A stretch of 64,000 nucleotides of DNA, taken from assembly GCA_023678885.1 (NCBI GenBank), contig CM043009.1:13385117-13449116 (forward strand), given 5' to 3'. The number at the start of each line of letters is the position of its first letter. Positions within the stretch are counted from its first letter, which is position 1. This document shows, piece by piece, positions 22,137-33,993 of this stretch. Origin of the DNA: Pogostemon cablin (Eukaryota > Streptophyta > Magnoliopsida > Lamiales > Lamiaceae). The notes beneath the pieces are model-generated. The model was not told the DNA's origin. It did no database searches and saw nothing but the letters and a program-made list of their open reading frames with translations. The translations under genes and the position numbers were made by a program.

Positions 22137-24773
22137 TGATGCGCGTTTTCTCAACATACAATTAATTTCCAAGTATGAAGGATATCAATTGTAGTCTCGA
22201 AAGATGACCAAGTGAATATCGAACCCAAGGGACGGCGTATTATTAATTTAATTATTATCTAAATTAATTAAGACAAGACAATAAGATTTGATGGATTTAA
22301 TTAACAACTACTAAACAAATAATTAAAATAACAAATAAAATAAAGTACCACTCGAAGAATACGAAAGTGGATCAAGTAGGAGAATAGGTAGCTCTAGGAT
22401 AATCCAGTTTTACTCATTAACTTCCCTTCCATGTGTCGATGTCCGACTCTGCCTTGTGGAATATGGACGCATCACTAAACCATGCATATCTACTCTATAG
22501 ACACAAGTAAACATGCGTGTAACACGTGTGAATAACCTCAGAGTAAGAGATATAATTTCACCCCCCTTTCTAGGTACTATCAGTATCAATTATTTCCCCC
22601 TAGGATTGGTAATCTAACCTAGAGATGTTAAACGGGCCAGCCCTAACCCATTAGGGCTGGCCCTAACGGGTTTCGGGCTAATCGGGCTTCGAGCTAAATC
22701 GGGTCTGTTTAAACGAGCTATGAAAGGTGAACCTAACCCTAACCCTAACGGGCTACGGGTTAAACGGGTCGGGCTCGCGGGTTGTACGATAAAAAATATT
22801 TAAAAATTATAAATTATAATTTATTATAAATAATATAAAAAATTCAAAATTAACTAATACATTATTTAAAATTTGAGAGAATTAAGATTAATACATGCAA
22901 AATATTGTTAAAAGATATAAATTAAGAGAATTTGTGATAATTAAATTAATCTTAATATATTTATTCAAGTATTATTTTATTTATTAGAGAAAATTTTGGG
23001 TTAGAGTAAGAAAAAAGATGAAAAAGAGATGAAAATTAAAAGATGGTTAGAGTTTGTCCAACGATGGGTTGGGAGTAGGGTGAGATTGGGTGGTCGATGT
23101 ATAGATTATGGGTGTTAAAATTAATTAAACATAATAATAATAATAATTTCCAACCCTACGGGCCGGCCCCGTTAGCCCACGGGCCAACCCTATTAGCCCA
23201 CGGGTTAATCAGTTCGGGCCAAAAAGCCCGGATATTAAACGGGCTCAAATTTCTTGGCCCTAACCCTAATTTTTTTCGGGTTAATCGGTTCGGGCCCACG
23301 GTTTACGGGCTTATTAACAACTCTAATCTAATCCGATATGATCTCCCTTTATAGGTACTATAAAATTATCCTCTTTATCCTACTTATTAACCCGAATTCA
23401 ACTCAATTAATAAGTATTCATATAAAATAGTTCTAATAAGACTTCGGAATCCCTTCACTTAGAATTATAACTTAAAACCCTGCTCAACAGTGAACGCACT
23501 CAACCAATAACCATGTTATGTATTCAGACTCTACACAACGATTATTGATGCACAAAACGACTATGAGTATGGATTAAAAAGGCACAATCTTATATAAAAT
23601 AAACCACAAGTAGTGTTGTACGGAGTATACACATGGAAGTTCAATTAACTAGATAAAACCTTCACAACCCTAGTTCTACCAAAAAGGCTCTAGCCCAAGG
23701 TGTTGTAGGAAACACACATGGGTATTAGATAGATCATACCCGGATGTCCGGAAAATACAAGATAAATTAGGAAATGAATAAACCCTAGATGTGGCATCAT
23801 CGCGTCCTTCTCGCTCTTGAATTCTCCTCTTAGTTCTCCCCTTGATTCCACAAACGAATCTTCAAAGTGATGGATGGATAGAGAAAATGATGATGGTTGG
23901 GGGTGATCCCCCCTTGTGGGGTGTTGTATGTTGTGGCATCTCTTCTCCTCTCTTGTATTGTGTTGTGTTCCTCCTCTTTTTGGGGCTGTATAGACCTCCT
24001 TTTATACTTGTAATCACGTCTCCTAGGCTTGGAATGGGCTTTTCAAGTGATCACACGCGTTTAGGCCTTGAAAATACGAATTTGGTAAGTTTCCGCACGA
24101 TGGTTCGACCTCAGCAAACAGGTCGAACCATTGACCACAGGTCGAACCACAGGTCGAACCCACCTACTGGAAGTCCCAGGTGCATGGTTCGACCTCGGTT
24201 CGACCTCAAGCAGGTCGAACCGATTTGCGCAGTCTCTCCGTTTAGCGTATAACTTTCACATCTGACCTCCGAATTGAGTGAATTTTACGCTCACGCGATC
24301 CTCTCTTCCTTGGCTTTCTATCCATGTAAAGAAATCACAAAAACTCTAAGAATTAAATATATAACAGGCCATGGAAAGTAGCACTGCAATTCTATTCGGC
24401 ACAGCTCGCGCGGCGTCACCTCTTTGCTCATAACTTCCTCGTTCGGACTTCAATGATGGTGTTCTTACGCCAAAACGATTCTCTCTTCAGTGACTTTCCA
24501 ACCATATATCACACCAATAGTTTTGAGCTCCACAACAATACAGAATAATTATGAAAATTGGATGTGCGTTTTCAGCATTCTTGCACAAATTGCACCTTTC
24601 CTCCAACTTTGCACTTTTCATCCTTTTTCCACCTAAAACACAATAAAACACCTCAAGTGCACATAATTCTCACATATATCGAATATAAGACACTTGTGCT
24701 CATATAAGACTACAATATCAATCAAAAAGGTGTTAAATTGGATATTAAAACACGCTTATTTTCACTCTCATCA
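22137..24773 (-). repeat. 3' LTR of gag-only element, with hAT insertion
   Basis: Apart from the 706-bp hAT insertion and its 8-bp duplication, it aligns along its length with the LTR at 28820-30743 (about 1.92 kb). It contains a cluster of GGTTCGACC and GGTCGAACC motifs at about 24103-24222. A polypurine-type stretch (AAGTTTGGGGGAT on the minus strand) lies just beyond its end at 24774-24787. Confidence 0.93.
22620..23325. mobile_element. hAT-type element nested in LTR (706 bp)
   Basis: The ends are TAGAGATGTTAA and, reverse-complemented, TAGAGTTGTTAA. They are flanked by 8-bp duplications ATCTAACC (22612-22619) and ATCTAATC (23326-23333), with one later mismatch. The sister LTR carries the uninterrupted site at about 29293-29305, so the insertion postdates the retroelement. 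Subterminal regions repeat GGGCTAACGGG-like motifs on both strands. Confidence 0.93.
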
Positions 24774-26667
24774 ATCCCCCAAACTTACCTGTTGCTCGTC
24801 CCGAGGCAACAAAATAAAGATAAAGAGAAAGAGTAAGAAAATTAGCGGGGAAACAAGGACTATGACCAATACCCTATTCAAAATATAATTGTCATCACCT
24901 TAGGTCATGCAACTCTTATCACGTGTAATAATCAATTCAAAGCATACAAGTTAATACAATCACCACCAATTCAAATGCTCCATTGACATGTTCTCACGGA
25001 AAGTATATATCACTTGCACTCAAGTGTAAAATATGTACACTTATGGGTTAAGGTGTTTACGCTCAGATTCAATTCAAGTGCATGCGTAACCATAAGCTTG
25101 CCAAACGTCTCAAGCTCTTCACCACTAAAAGTATGATTTGACAATGGGATCAAAAAGGACTTTTTTTTTTTATGTAATGTTGGCTCTTTGATAAGGGTAG
25201 GAAACATATGGATAAAGTGACTCAATTAGTAGAGAATTAAAACCGGAGATCTTTTGTACTGCAGATTCTTACACTTCAAGGCTATCCAGCTTCATGCTCT
25301 TCTAATTTTCTTTTCTCTCATTTCCTTCAAGCTCAACATACTTTTTCTTGTCTCAAGCACATCCTTTTTCTCTCGAGGTACCAGTTTCGGGCACTACCTC
25401 ACGCATCCTCCATAGGGTACTAGATTTAAGCACTACCCTAGGGTTTTTGATTCCATGGAGTACTAGATTTAAGCACTACTCCATGCTTCTCCTTAGATGC
25501 ATTATCATAATCCATCACTATTAATTTCAACACCAATTTCATTCCTTCCCAAATTGTTATCAATCACCATTAACACACTTTGACAGCATTTAATTCTCCA
25601 CTAAATATAAGAATTTAAGGCTCAAATAGGATATCAAAGTGGCTATCTTCGTAGGTTGCCAAAGAAATAATGCTTTTAGGCTCAACGGGGTTAACTACGG
25701 ATATATAATTATTTGGTGAGGAATTATTTGGCTAAGTGACTCATAAATTCAAGGATAGCCTTAGATCATCTCCCATCATCTAACACACATGTAGTTTCAA
25801 GTAAGACAAGAGGCAAGTTCTAGAGTACATACTCAAGAACGATACTCACCAGAAAAAAAATATCATGTGATTATGTACATGATCAACGAGGCTCAAAATC
25901 TCACATGGTTTTTAACAAGTAACAGAGCACTTTTCATGGTAGGTAATATCCCACAAGTACACATAGAATTTCATACCACAATATAACTCAAGTACACTTC
26001 CTTCATCAATTTCAAGAGCATATGAATTCCAAGACAATTTAAAAATAAGCTCACATGGATCACCACCATAAACACACTCCTTCCACTCCATGAATTAAAA
26101 GCACATATAAAAATTAGAAAAAAGAAACGAGGGCACCTGATTTCTCCTTCAATGAATGCACGAGCTCCTCGAGTCAAAACCTCAATATAAAACTCGTCTT
26201 GCCACCTAGTTAGCCTTTTCTATTATCAAAGCTCAAGCATACTCATCATCACAGGATTCATCAATAATAAAATAAGAGAACTATAAGAAAGAATCAATTG
26301 ACTATGTAATCGACTCCACACACTAGAAACACCACTGAACACTAGGCAAATTGCAAAAAATTGACATATTAAAACCGATTAAAGTTTCAATATACCGCAA
26401 AAAATCAACTCCCCTATCAAACATTACAAAGAAAAGATTATATTCTTGGTGTTTCAATGAGGTAATAACATCACACCCCCCAAACTTAGTAAAAACGTAA
26501 GTCGAAACTAAGTTTGAAAAGAGATGTAATTGCCAATTAGTAAGCACCTTAAATATAAAAATTTCTTACTCACACGAAAGAAATAAAGCAATAAAATGGA
26601 AAGACAAGCCCCAAACAGGTGCTCATGTTTAACGTCGGAGAGTCGCGACGGATTACCGCTTTGTAGA
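24774..26667 (-). other. Non-coding interior of gag-only element
   Basis: The stretch between the end of gag and the 3' LTR, where an autonomous element would carry pol. No pol motif is seen on either strand. At about 25375-25490 a GTACTAGATTTAAGCACTAC unit is repeated three times with variation. Otherwise nothing is recognised. Confidence 0.7.
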
Positions 26668-28632
26668 CTACTTGATCGGAGGACCGTCTTGTCGCATCCT
26701 CACCTTCAAATACTTTCTTTTCCTCTTCTTGTCTACACTCAACACCTCACCTTTCTTGGTCACAAGTATATGATCATTGAAATTTCTTTCCTCCCATAGC
26801 TGTCTAGACACCCCCTTGTCAATCTTCCACTTAAATTCAGAATCACCTGTCTTAGAAAAATCAAAATTAAACAAGTTAGAAACCATATCAATGCTCTTGC
26901 ACGATTGAGTCTCCATGGGCATCTTCATTGCATGATCAAGAGAGAAAACCATATCTTCATTATACATCTGCAGTCTAAGCTTCTCGGCTCTCAACCTACT
27001 TGTTCTTTCCCACTTCTTCTCCATTGTAATCTCAGTATTCCGTCCTTGGGATGGTACTGGAGTAACATCAACATCATAGGAAGCATTCGACGCAACAATA
27101 GGCATGTTTCGGATCAGTTCGACTAGGATTTGACCTATTGGAGAGGTCGAACCAGGCACGTAGTGGTCGAACCGATCATCTGGAAGGCTGTTCTCACTTT
27201 GAAGTCGTGGTTCGACCTGGGTTCGACCTTCAGGACAGGTCGAACCGCTTTCCCTCAGGTCTAACCGGCTTACTGTACTATTTCTGCCTCCCAGTTTGAC
27301 CAAGGTTCGACCAGATGGTTTGGTCAAACCATGTCCGTCGTGGTCAAACTGTTGTTGCGACAAAACAGGGTGCTCCGGACATTGAGGTTCGACGTGGGTT
27401 CGACCTTCAGAACAGGTCGAACCACCCTTGCTTTGGTCGAACCGATAATCTGGAAAAACAGAATGCTCCGCATGGTATGGTTCAACCATGGTTCGACCTG
27501 TAGGCCAGGTCGAACCAGAGGCTGGTTGGTCGAATCGCTGCCTGGATATGTCCTTTTTTGATTTCGGCCTCATCGGTCCTTCGTACTGTATTCCAGACCT
27601 TAATGTGATGGCATTATTCTCCAATGTTTGTGTCAATTGATTCACATTCGCGGTCATCTGCCCCATCATCAAGGTAAGGTCCTTCAACTGCTTAGACAAA
27701 TCTGCACGATCAACATTCATGGTATCCTCAAGATGATCAATCCTTGCATCATTCTCAGCAATGTATCGATGGAAGGTTTCTTCAACACTCTTCACTTCTT
27801 GCTGCTGCCTACTAGGCCCCCTTTGTGTCAACTCTGTGATCTGCCTTTACTGGGATTCTAATAGCTTGTTGATGTTAGCTAGACTAGAGACGATCTCATC
27901 ATCCCTATTCGGCTTCACCACTTGATATTCAACCTGCGCCACCTCGCCAAGTACATATGATCCTCTATCTATCTCTATTGGCCAGTCACGTGAATTCATA
28001 GAGATGTCTTCAAATAACTTTTCCATTTCAAGTGCTGTCTTTGATAACAGTGCTCCTCCTGATGATGCATCAATAAAAATACACGACTCACAATCCAATC
28101 CATAGTAGAAGATGCTTATGTATTCAGCCTTTGGCATTCTATGCTCTGGACACCTCCTGAGCATGTCTTTAAACCTATCCCACGCCTCATCAAATTTCTC
28201 ACCCTGATTCATAACAAATCGGGTGATCTCTTGCCTCATCCTTAAGATCCTTGAGGGTGGCATGTATCTCTCCAAGAACTTCTGCTGCAGTTGGTCCCAT
28301 GTAGTGCAATCTGCTGGATCAAGGGTCTCATACCAAACTTTCGCCTTATCAATCAAAGAGAACTTGAATAAGGCGATCCGCCTAGCATTATCATTCGCTC
28401 CACTGCCCTTTTGAGTGTTTGCATAACCAAGAAATCTTCGGAGATGCTGATATGGATCTTCAAAACAACCTCCAGAAAAGGGATTATTCTCTACCATGTT
28501 AATAAGAGCGGGATGTATCTCAAAATCATCATCTTCCCCCCTTGCTCCTATCAACCCCATGTTGACATTCCCAAAGTTCGTGAAAATTTCACGAATTGAA
28601 ACATTATCCGGATTCTGCCTTGCTCCGGCCAT
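26668..28632 (-). pseudogene. Gag protein of non-autonomous Athila-like element, one in-frame stop
   Basis: The frame runs from ATG 28632 (MAGARQNPDNVS) to a stop at 26668, about 653 residues, broken only by TAA at 27849-27847 after residue 261. The first part is a retrotransposon Gag domain (YQHLRRFLGYANTQKG, KVWYETLDPADCTTWDQLQQ, FLERYMPPSR). After the stop the same frame continues with a heptad-rich, probably coiled-coil stretch and NAITLRSG, a phrase typical of Athila-type Gag. Five units of about 31 residues follow (starts RFDQ, RFDQ, QFDH, RLDL, RFDH, each with GRTxVEP or a variant), then a charged tail. No zinc knuckle, protease or pol follows. The stop may be decay or an occasional readthrough site; I favour decay. 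Confidence 0.88.
27115..27545 (-). repeat. Coding minisatellite with inverted GGTTCGACC/GGTCGAACC motifs
   Basis: Five units of about 93 bp in gag each carry GGTTCGACC and its reverse complement GGTCGAACC. About ten exact copies plus near-matches are present by eye. The same pair is clustered in both LTRs of the element and in the related LTR at 61305-63239. Confidence 0.85.
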
Positions 28633-28796
28633 GTTCAGCTCAATGTGTTATTTGCTCCTTTCCTTCCTCTCCTTTTACAAGCGCACAAGTAACTCGAAAA
28701 AATTCAAGGTTAGATAGAAATAAATAATCACAAATAAAAGAAAAAGAAAAAAAATCTTAATCAACTAGAAATAATAAAATCAATAATAACAGTCGT

Positions 28797-28813
28797 CCCC
28801 GGCAACGGCGCCA
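28797..28813 (-). other. Primer binding site matching tRNA-Asp
   Basis: On the minus strand TGGCGCCGTTGCCGGGG lies six bases inside the 5' LTR. It is the complement of the 3' end of plant tRNA-Asp including CCA, a primer used by Athila-type and other gypsy elements. It fixes the orientation of the element. Confidence 0.88.
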
Positions 28814-28819
28814 AGAACT

Positions 28820-30743
28820 TGATGCGTGTTTTCTCAACACACAATTAATCCCCAAGTATGAAGGATATCAATTGTAGTCTCGAAAGGTGACCAAGTGAAT
28901 ATCGAACCCAAGGGACGACGTATTATTAATTTAATTATTATCTAAATTAATTAAGACAAGGCAATATGATTTGATGGATTTAATTAACAACTACTAAACA
29001 AAATATTAAAATAACAAATAAAATAAAGTACCACTCGAAGAATACGAAAGTGGATCAAGTAGGAGAATAGGTAGCTCTAGGATAATACAGTTTTACTCAT
29101 TAACTTCCCTTCCATGTGTCGATGTCCAACTCTACCTTGTGGAATATGGACGCATCACTAAACCATGCATATCTACTCTATAGACACAAGTAAACATGCG
29201 TGTAACACGTGTGAATAACCTCGGAGCAAGAGATATAATTTCACCCCCCTTTCTAGGTACTATCAGTATCAATTATTTCCCCCTAGGATTGGTACTCTAA
29301 CCCGATATGATCTCCCTTTATAGGTACTATAAAATTATCCTCTTTATCCTACTTATTAACCCGAATTCAATTCAATTAATAAGTATTCATATAAGATAGT
29401 TCTAATAAGACTTCGGAATCCCTTCACTTAGAATTATAACTTAAAACCCTGGTCAACAGTGAACGCACTCAACCAATAACCATGTTATGTATTCAGACTC
29501 TACACAACGATTATTGATGCACAAAACGACTATGAGTATGGATTAAAAAGGCACAATCTTATATAAAATAAACCACAAGTAGTGTTGTACGGAGTATACA
29601 CATGGAAGTTCAATTAACTAGATAAAACCTTCACAACCCTAGTTCTACCAAAAAGGCTCTAGCCCTTGGTGTTGTAGGAAACACACATGGGTGTTGGATA
29701 GATCTTACCCGGATGTCCGAAAAATACAAGATAAATTAGAAAATGAATAAACCCTAGATGTGGCGTCATCGCGTCCTTCTCGCTCTTGAATTCTCCTCTT
29801 AGTTCTCCCCTTGATTCCACAAACGAATCTTCAAAGTGATGGATGGATGGAGAAAAGGATGATGGTTGGGTGGTGATCCCCCCTTGTGGGGTGTTGTATG
29901 TTGTGGCCTCTCTTCTCCTCTCTTGTATTGTGTTGTGTTCCTCCTCTTTTTGGGGTTGTATAGACCTCCTTTTATACTTGTAATCATGTCTCCTAGGCTT
30001 GGAATGGGCTTTTCAAGTGATCACATGCGTTTAGGCCTCGAAAATACGGATTTGGTAAGTTTCTGCACGATGGTTCAACCTCAGCAAACAGGTCAAACCA
30101 TTAACCGCAGGTCGAACCATAGGTCGAACCCACCTACTGGAAGTCCCAGGTGCATGGTTCGACCTCGGTTCGACCTCAAGCAGGTCGAACCGATTTGCGC
30201 AGTCTCTCCGTTTCGCGTATAACTTTCACATCCGACCTCCGAATTGAGTGATTTTTACACTCCCGCGATCCTCTCTTCCTTGGCTTTCTATTCATATAAA
30301 GAAATCACAAAAACTCCAAAAATTGAATATGTAACAGGCCATGGAATATAGCACTGCAATTTTATTCGGCACAGCTCGCGTGGTGTCACCACTTTGCTCA
30401 TAACTTTCTCGTTCGGACTTCAATGATGGTGTTCTTTATCCAAAATGATCTTCTCTTCAGTGGCTTTCCAACCATATATCACACCAATAGTTTTGAGCTC
30501 CACAACAATACAGAATAATTATGAAAGTTGGATGTACGTTTTCAGCATTCTTGCACAAATTGCACCTTTTCTCCAACTTTGCACTTTTCATCCTTTTTCC
30601 ACCTAAAACACAATAAAACACCTCAAGTGCATATAATTCTCACATATATCGAATATAAGACACTTGTACTCATATAAGACTACAATATCAATCAAAAAGG
30701 TGTTAAATTGGATATTAAAACACGCTTATTTTCACTCTCATCA
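28820..30743 (-). repeat. 5' LTR of gag-only element
   Basis: 1924-bp LTR with TGATGCG and CTCATCA termini, next to the tRNA-Asp primer site. The inverted motif cluster lies at about 30070-30192. Compared with the other LTR, several motif differences are G-to-A or C-to-T at CG sites (GGTTCAACC, GGTCAAACC), as expected from methylation-driven decay. Confidence 0.94.
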
Positions 30744-30877
30744 GTATCTGACAGTAATTTTCTAAAAGTCAATGTATTACGTAGTAATTATGCAATTAAT
30801 ATTGTACATGTTAGTTAGTGACATGATTAATTTATAGTATAATTGAAAAGTCATAACGTTTAAAAAGAAAAGTAATA

Positions 30878-31102
30878 CTCCCTCCGTCCATCCCCAATCT
30901 ATCTGTTTGCTTTTTGAACGTGGATTATGGAGTATTATTATTTAATGTGTAGTGGGTAGTTGTATTAGTAGGGTGTGTAAGTCGCATATTTTAATTGTAT
31001 TAGTGGGTTGGTGATCCCATGTGTATAAAAGTGGAAATTGATAGATTAAGAGTGGATGGCCCAAAATGGTAAAATGGATAGATTGATAGTGGACGGAGGG
31101 AG
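30878..31102. mobile_element. Stowaway-type MITE
   Basis: CTCCCTCCGTCC and GGACGGAGGGAG ends are flanked by TA. The interior (TATTATTTAATGTGTAGTGG, then GTAGTTGTATTAGT) closely matches the element at 36-261. Confidence 0.9.
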
Positions 31103-31244
31103 TAACATTTTTTATAAAAAGTGATAACTAATTACGAAAGTATAAAACGGTCTCACCATGAGACGATCTCATACAAGATTATTCCATAAATAAAGGCAAA
31201 ATTTTGTATTAGACCGACTCACAAGAAAACTTTCATTAGACATA

Positions 31245-31495
31245 CTCCCTCCGTCCCTTTTCAATGCTTACGCTTTCCTTTTTAGTTAATTAAAGAATAT
31301 AGTATTTTAATGGATAGTGGGTAGAATGATATAATATTTAATGTAAAGTGGTTATGTGTATTTGTGTTGGATGTGGGTCCCATGGTGATATATTAATTAT
31401 TTTAGATGGGTCCCATATACCAAAAAGAAAATATAAAGATTGAAATGAGACGTCCAAAATAGAAAAATATAAAAATTGAAATGGGATGGAGGAAG
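31245..31495. mobile_element. Stowaway-type MITE
   Basis: It begins CTCCCTCCGTCCC after TA and ends GGGATGGAGGAAG before TA. The interior differs from the 36-261 group, so it is a separate subfamily. Confidence 0.85.
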
Positions 31496-32309
31496 TATAA
31501 GAAGTGATAATATTTTAATAAAAATGATACTAGAATTAATGAAAAATTAAAGTGGCGCAATGAATTATTTCATAAAAAAATCGTAGGATAAATAAAAGTC
31601 ATAATATTTTTATGAAAATCTTTAAACTTTAATTCTAGATATTCTAGAATCTAGAATATCTAGAACAGTAACAATTGTTCAGTCTATCTGATAGATATGA
31701 ACCCCTTTTTTTCTATTTTGATTTTCGTAATTAGATGATAAAGAATATAGATTCAAATCTGAACTTACATAATTTTTTTAGACATCTCATGCAAAAAATA
31801 AAGAAGAGAAAATAAAGTAAATTCCATTTTCTAAGGCTTTCATAAAAATTCTCGTAGAATCGAGAATGAAGTTTTCATTCTGTACATGCCAGATACACCC
31901 ATTTAAAATCTATCATCAATTCTGGTGTTTAAATACACTCTAATCATTCTTTCACCTTCTCACTCTAAATCACTATTGTACAAGGAAGAAGGGAAATGTA
32001 AGCTCACTTCGTACTGTTTCATCTTTTTACGAAAAAGCTTATTCAACCCGTGCTATTTTTCAATCCTACACTCAATTTCTTTCCATTAGCCATAATTTTT
32101 GCTTGACTCGAAGCTTTCCCTTTTCATTTGAATGTCCTAAATAGAATTTGTATATGTTTCAATACACCGTAAATTTTAGAATTTCAAGTATGTTAGTAGT
32201 GTGTTGTTGAACTCGTTTTCTTGTCTTTGTATACTATAAATTATACTAAGGAGTTAATCATGTCACTAACTTCTGGGCCGTCATGCAATTAATATTATAT
32301 CTGTTATTG
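31496..32309. other. Intergenic DNA, no gene seen
   Basis: AT-rich sequence with a short palindromic patch near 31635-31665 (TCTAGATATTCTAGA). Just before the LINE, phrases near 32203-32280 (GAACTCGTTTTC, TAACTTCTGGGCCG) recur at 32308-32354, so the LINE 5' edge lies in or near a small duplication. Confidence 0.5.
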
Positions 32310-32709
32310 AACTTGTTTTCTCTGTGGTTTATGGAATTCTTAACTTCTGGGCCGCTATGGTGAAGATTCCTAAAGGAGTGATCGATAGATTGGAGAGGAT
32401 GATTAGAAAGTTCCTATGGGGCACAGTCCGAGGAGCTGTTCGATGGAGTGAAGTAATATTACCTAAGAAACAGGGTGGGCTTGGATTGAGAAGTGTGGAA
32501 CTCCTGAATGATGTGGCGTTGGTAGGGGTCTTGTGGGATGTACACTCTGAAAAGAGTTCATTGCGGATCAGATGGATAAACTCTATATACCTTGAAGGGA
32601 ACTCTTGCTGGGATGTAGAGATGGGCTACTCTGCATCTATATTCTGGAAAGATGTGTTGAAGGCAAGGGATAGGATGCATGCTTGCATGAAGAGTGACCT
32701 GGTAGACAT
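32310..32709 (+). pseudogene. LINE reverse transcriptase C-terminal fragment, left part
   Basis: L1-type non-LTR retrotransposon, severely 5'-truncated. The open frame encodes the region after the reverse transcriptase catalytic core (FWAAMVKIPKGVIDRLERM, KFLWG, PKKQGGLGLRSVELLN, RWINSIYL). It is cut at 32709 by insertion of the copia element and resumes at 40453. Only the distal RT region remains, so it is inactive. Confidence 0.88.
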
Positions 32710-33993
32710 TGTTGGATTGTATACTAAAAGTCTAGCTTTTTTTATGAACAATGTTTAACAATGAATTTGAAATGAGAATCACATGATCAAATGATTGCAT
32801 CTTATAATTTATTTATATGTACGATTCAATAATCCACTTACTTTATACTGTAGATAATATGTTGTGCGACAACACGTGGAAGATCATATTATCGATTTCC
32901 TTATAAAGTATAAACAGATGCTCACAATCGAGATAGACGGGGACTCTCTATCGGGATGGTTGTAGTGTGATTTGGTATTAGTTTGTCTTGATTATAGAAT
33001 CACATTAGTGCACTTCATGTGTATTGAGCAGGACCGCTTGAGATTGTTCGTCTTATACTGACTATGTAGGAGAACTTGATCTCAGTTATTATGGATGATT
33101 GTACTCTTAATCCCTATACAATAACCTCGACACATAAGGCAGTAAGTATTTCTTTGATTTATCAATGGGTGAGATTTATATGAAATTAAATCATTAAACG
33201 CGGTGAGTTGGGAAATAGTGATGTCTCTATGGTGTGCTGTTGATTGTAGAAGAAATTTGTGTCCAATTAAATAGGTTGATGATGTCCCCTTGAGGAGCTC
33301 ATAAGGATTATCAAGTAAACCTTGCAGGTGGATTTATTCTGGCATGATAATGAGGTTGAGTGGTACTACTCTCGGATGAGATATTAATTAATAGAGTTTT
33401 CAGTAACTTAATTAATTAATGGGCATCTTAAACATGGGGAGACTAACGGACTCATAATAAAATGGAGCCCATAACATAATTATGGGATTAGAACGGCAGT
33501 GCAGTAATAATAATTTAGTGGAATATATTATTATTAATGAATTTAAGTATAAATTTTGGGTTAAACTTGGATACTTAAGCCCAATGGAGGCCCGACTCTA
33601 ATTTCTCTTCCTGGTCCCTACTGTTGCCCATATATTAATCATCTCATCTCTCCAGAACCCTAATAATATTAGCACCTAACACACGAGAGATAAGGGAGGG
33701 GAGCAGATTGAGAAGATTTTGAAGATCGTCATCCAGCGACGTCAAGATTGGACTTGGGAATACAGCAGAAGATCAAGATTGGACCACGGAAGAGAGGATC
33801 ATTTTGGATTAAAGATCACTCAAATCGGAGATCGTATGAGGAAGTTATGCACAAAGTCATGAGGCTGAGAATTCATTCTCTTGTTCAACATACCCTGGTA
33901 AAAGGTAATACGTTTCTATCTTATTGCTTCTATTGATATAGAATTACATGGAACCCTAACAGTTCAAGTTAATCAAATGATCGAATTCCAATA
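32710..33993 (+). repeat. 5' LTR of decayed copia element
   Basis: 1284-bp LTR matching 39068-40452. Relative to the right LTR it lacks a segment of about 90 bp near 33780. It ends CCAATA, three bases before the primer binding site. Confidence 0.9.

Larger units (their letters stand above)
22137..30743 (-). mobile_element. Complete gag-only Athila-like LTR element
   Basis: Target duplications GTATC lie at 22132-22136 and 30744-30748. Long LTRs start TGATGCG and end CTCATCA (22137-24773 and 28820-30743). The primer binding site is a perfect match to tRNA-Asp, and a polypurine tract precedes the other LTR. The interior is about 4 kb and encodes only a Gag-type protein; no protease, reverse transcriptase or integrase is seen in any frame. 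It is therefore a non-autonomous element of the kind that depends on a related Athila/Tat-type Ty3/gypsy partner. A hAT element is nested in the left LTR. Confidence 0.95.

Noticed and set aside
23842..24252. 136-codon plus-strand frame, with a counterpart at 29866-30222
   Set aside because: Both copies lie at the same place in the two LTRs and are antisense to the element. The frames arise from the GGTTCGACC motif cluster and are not genes.
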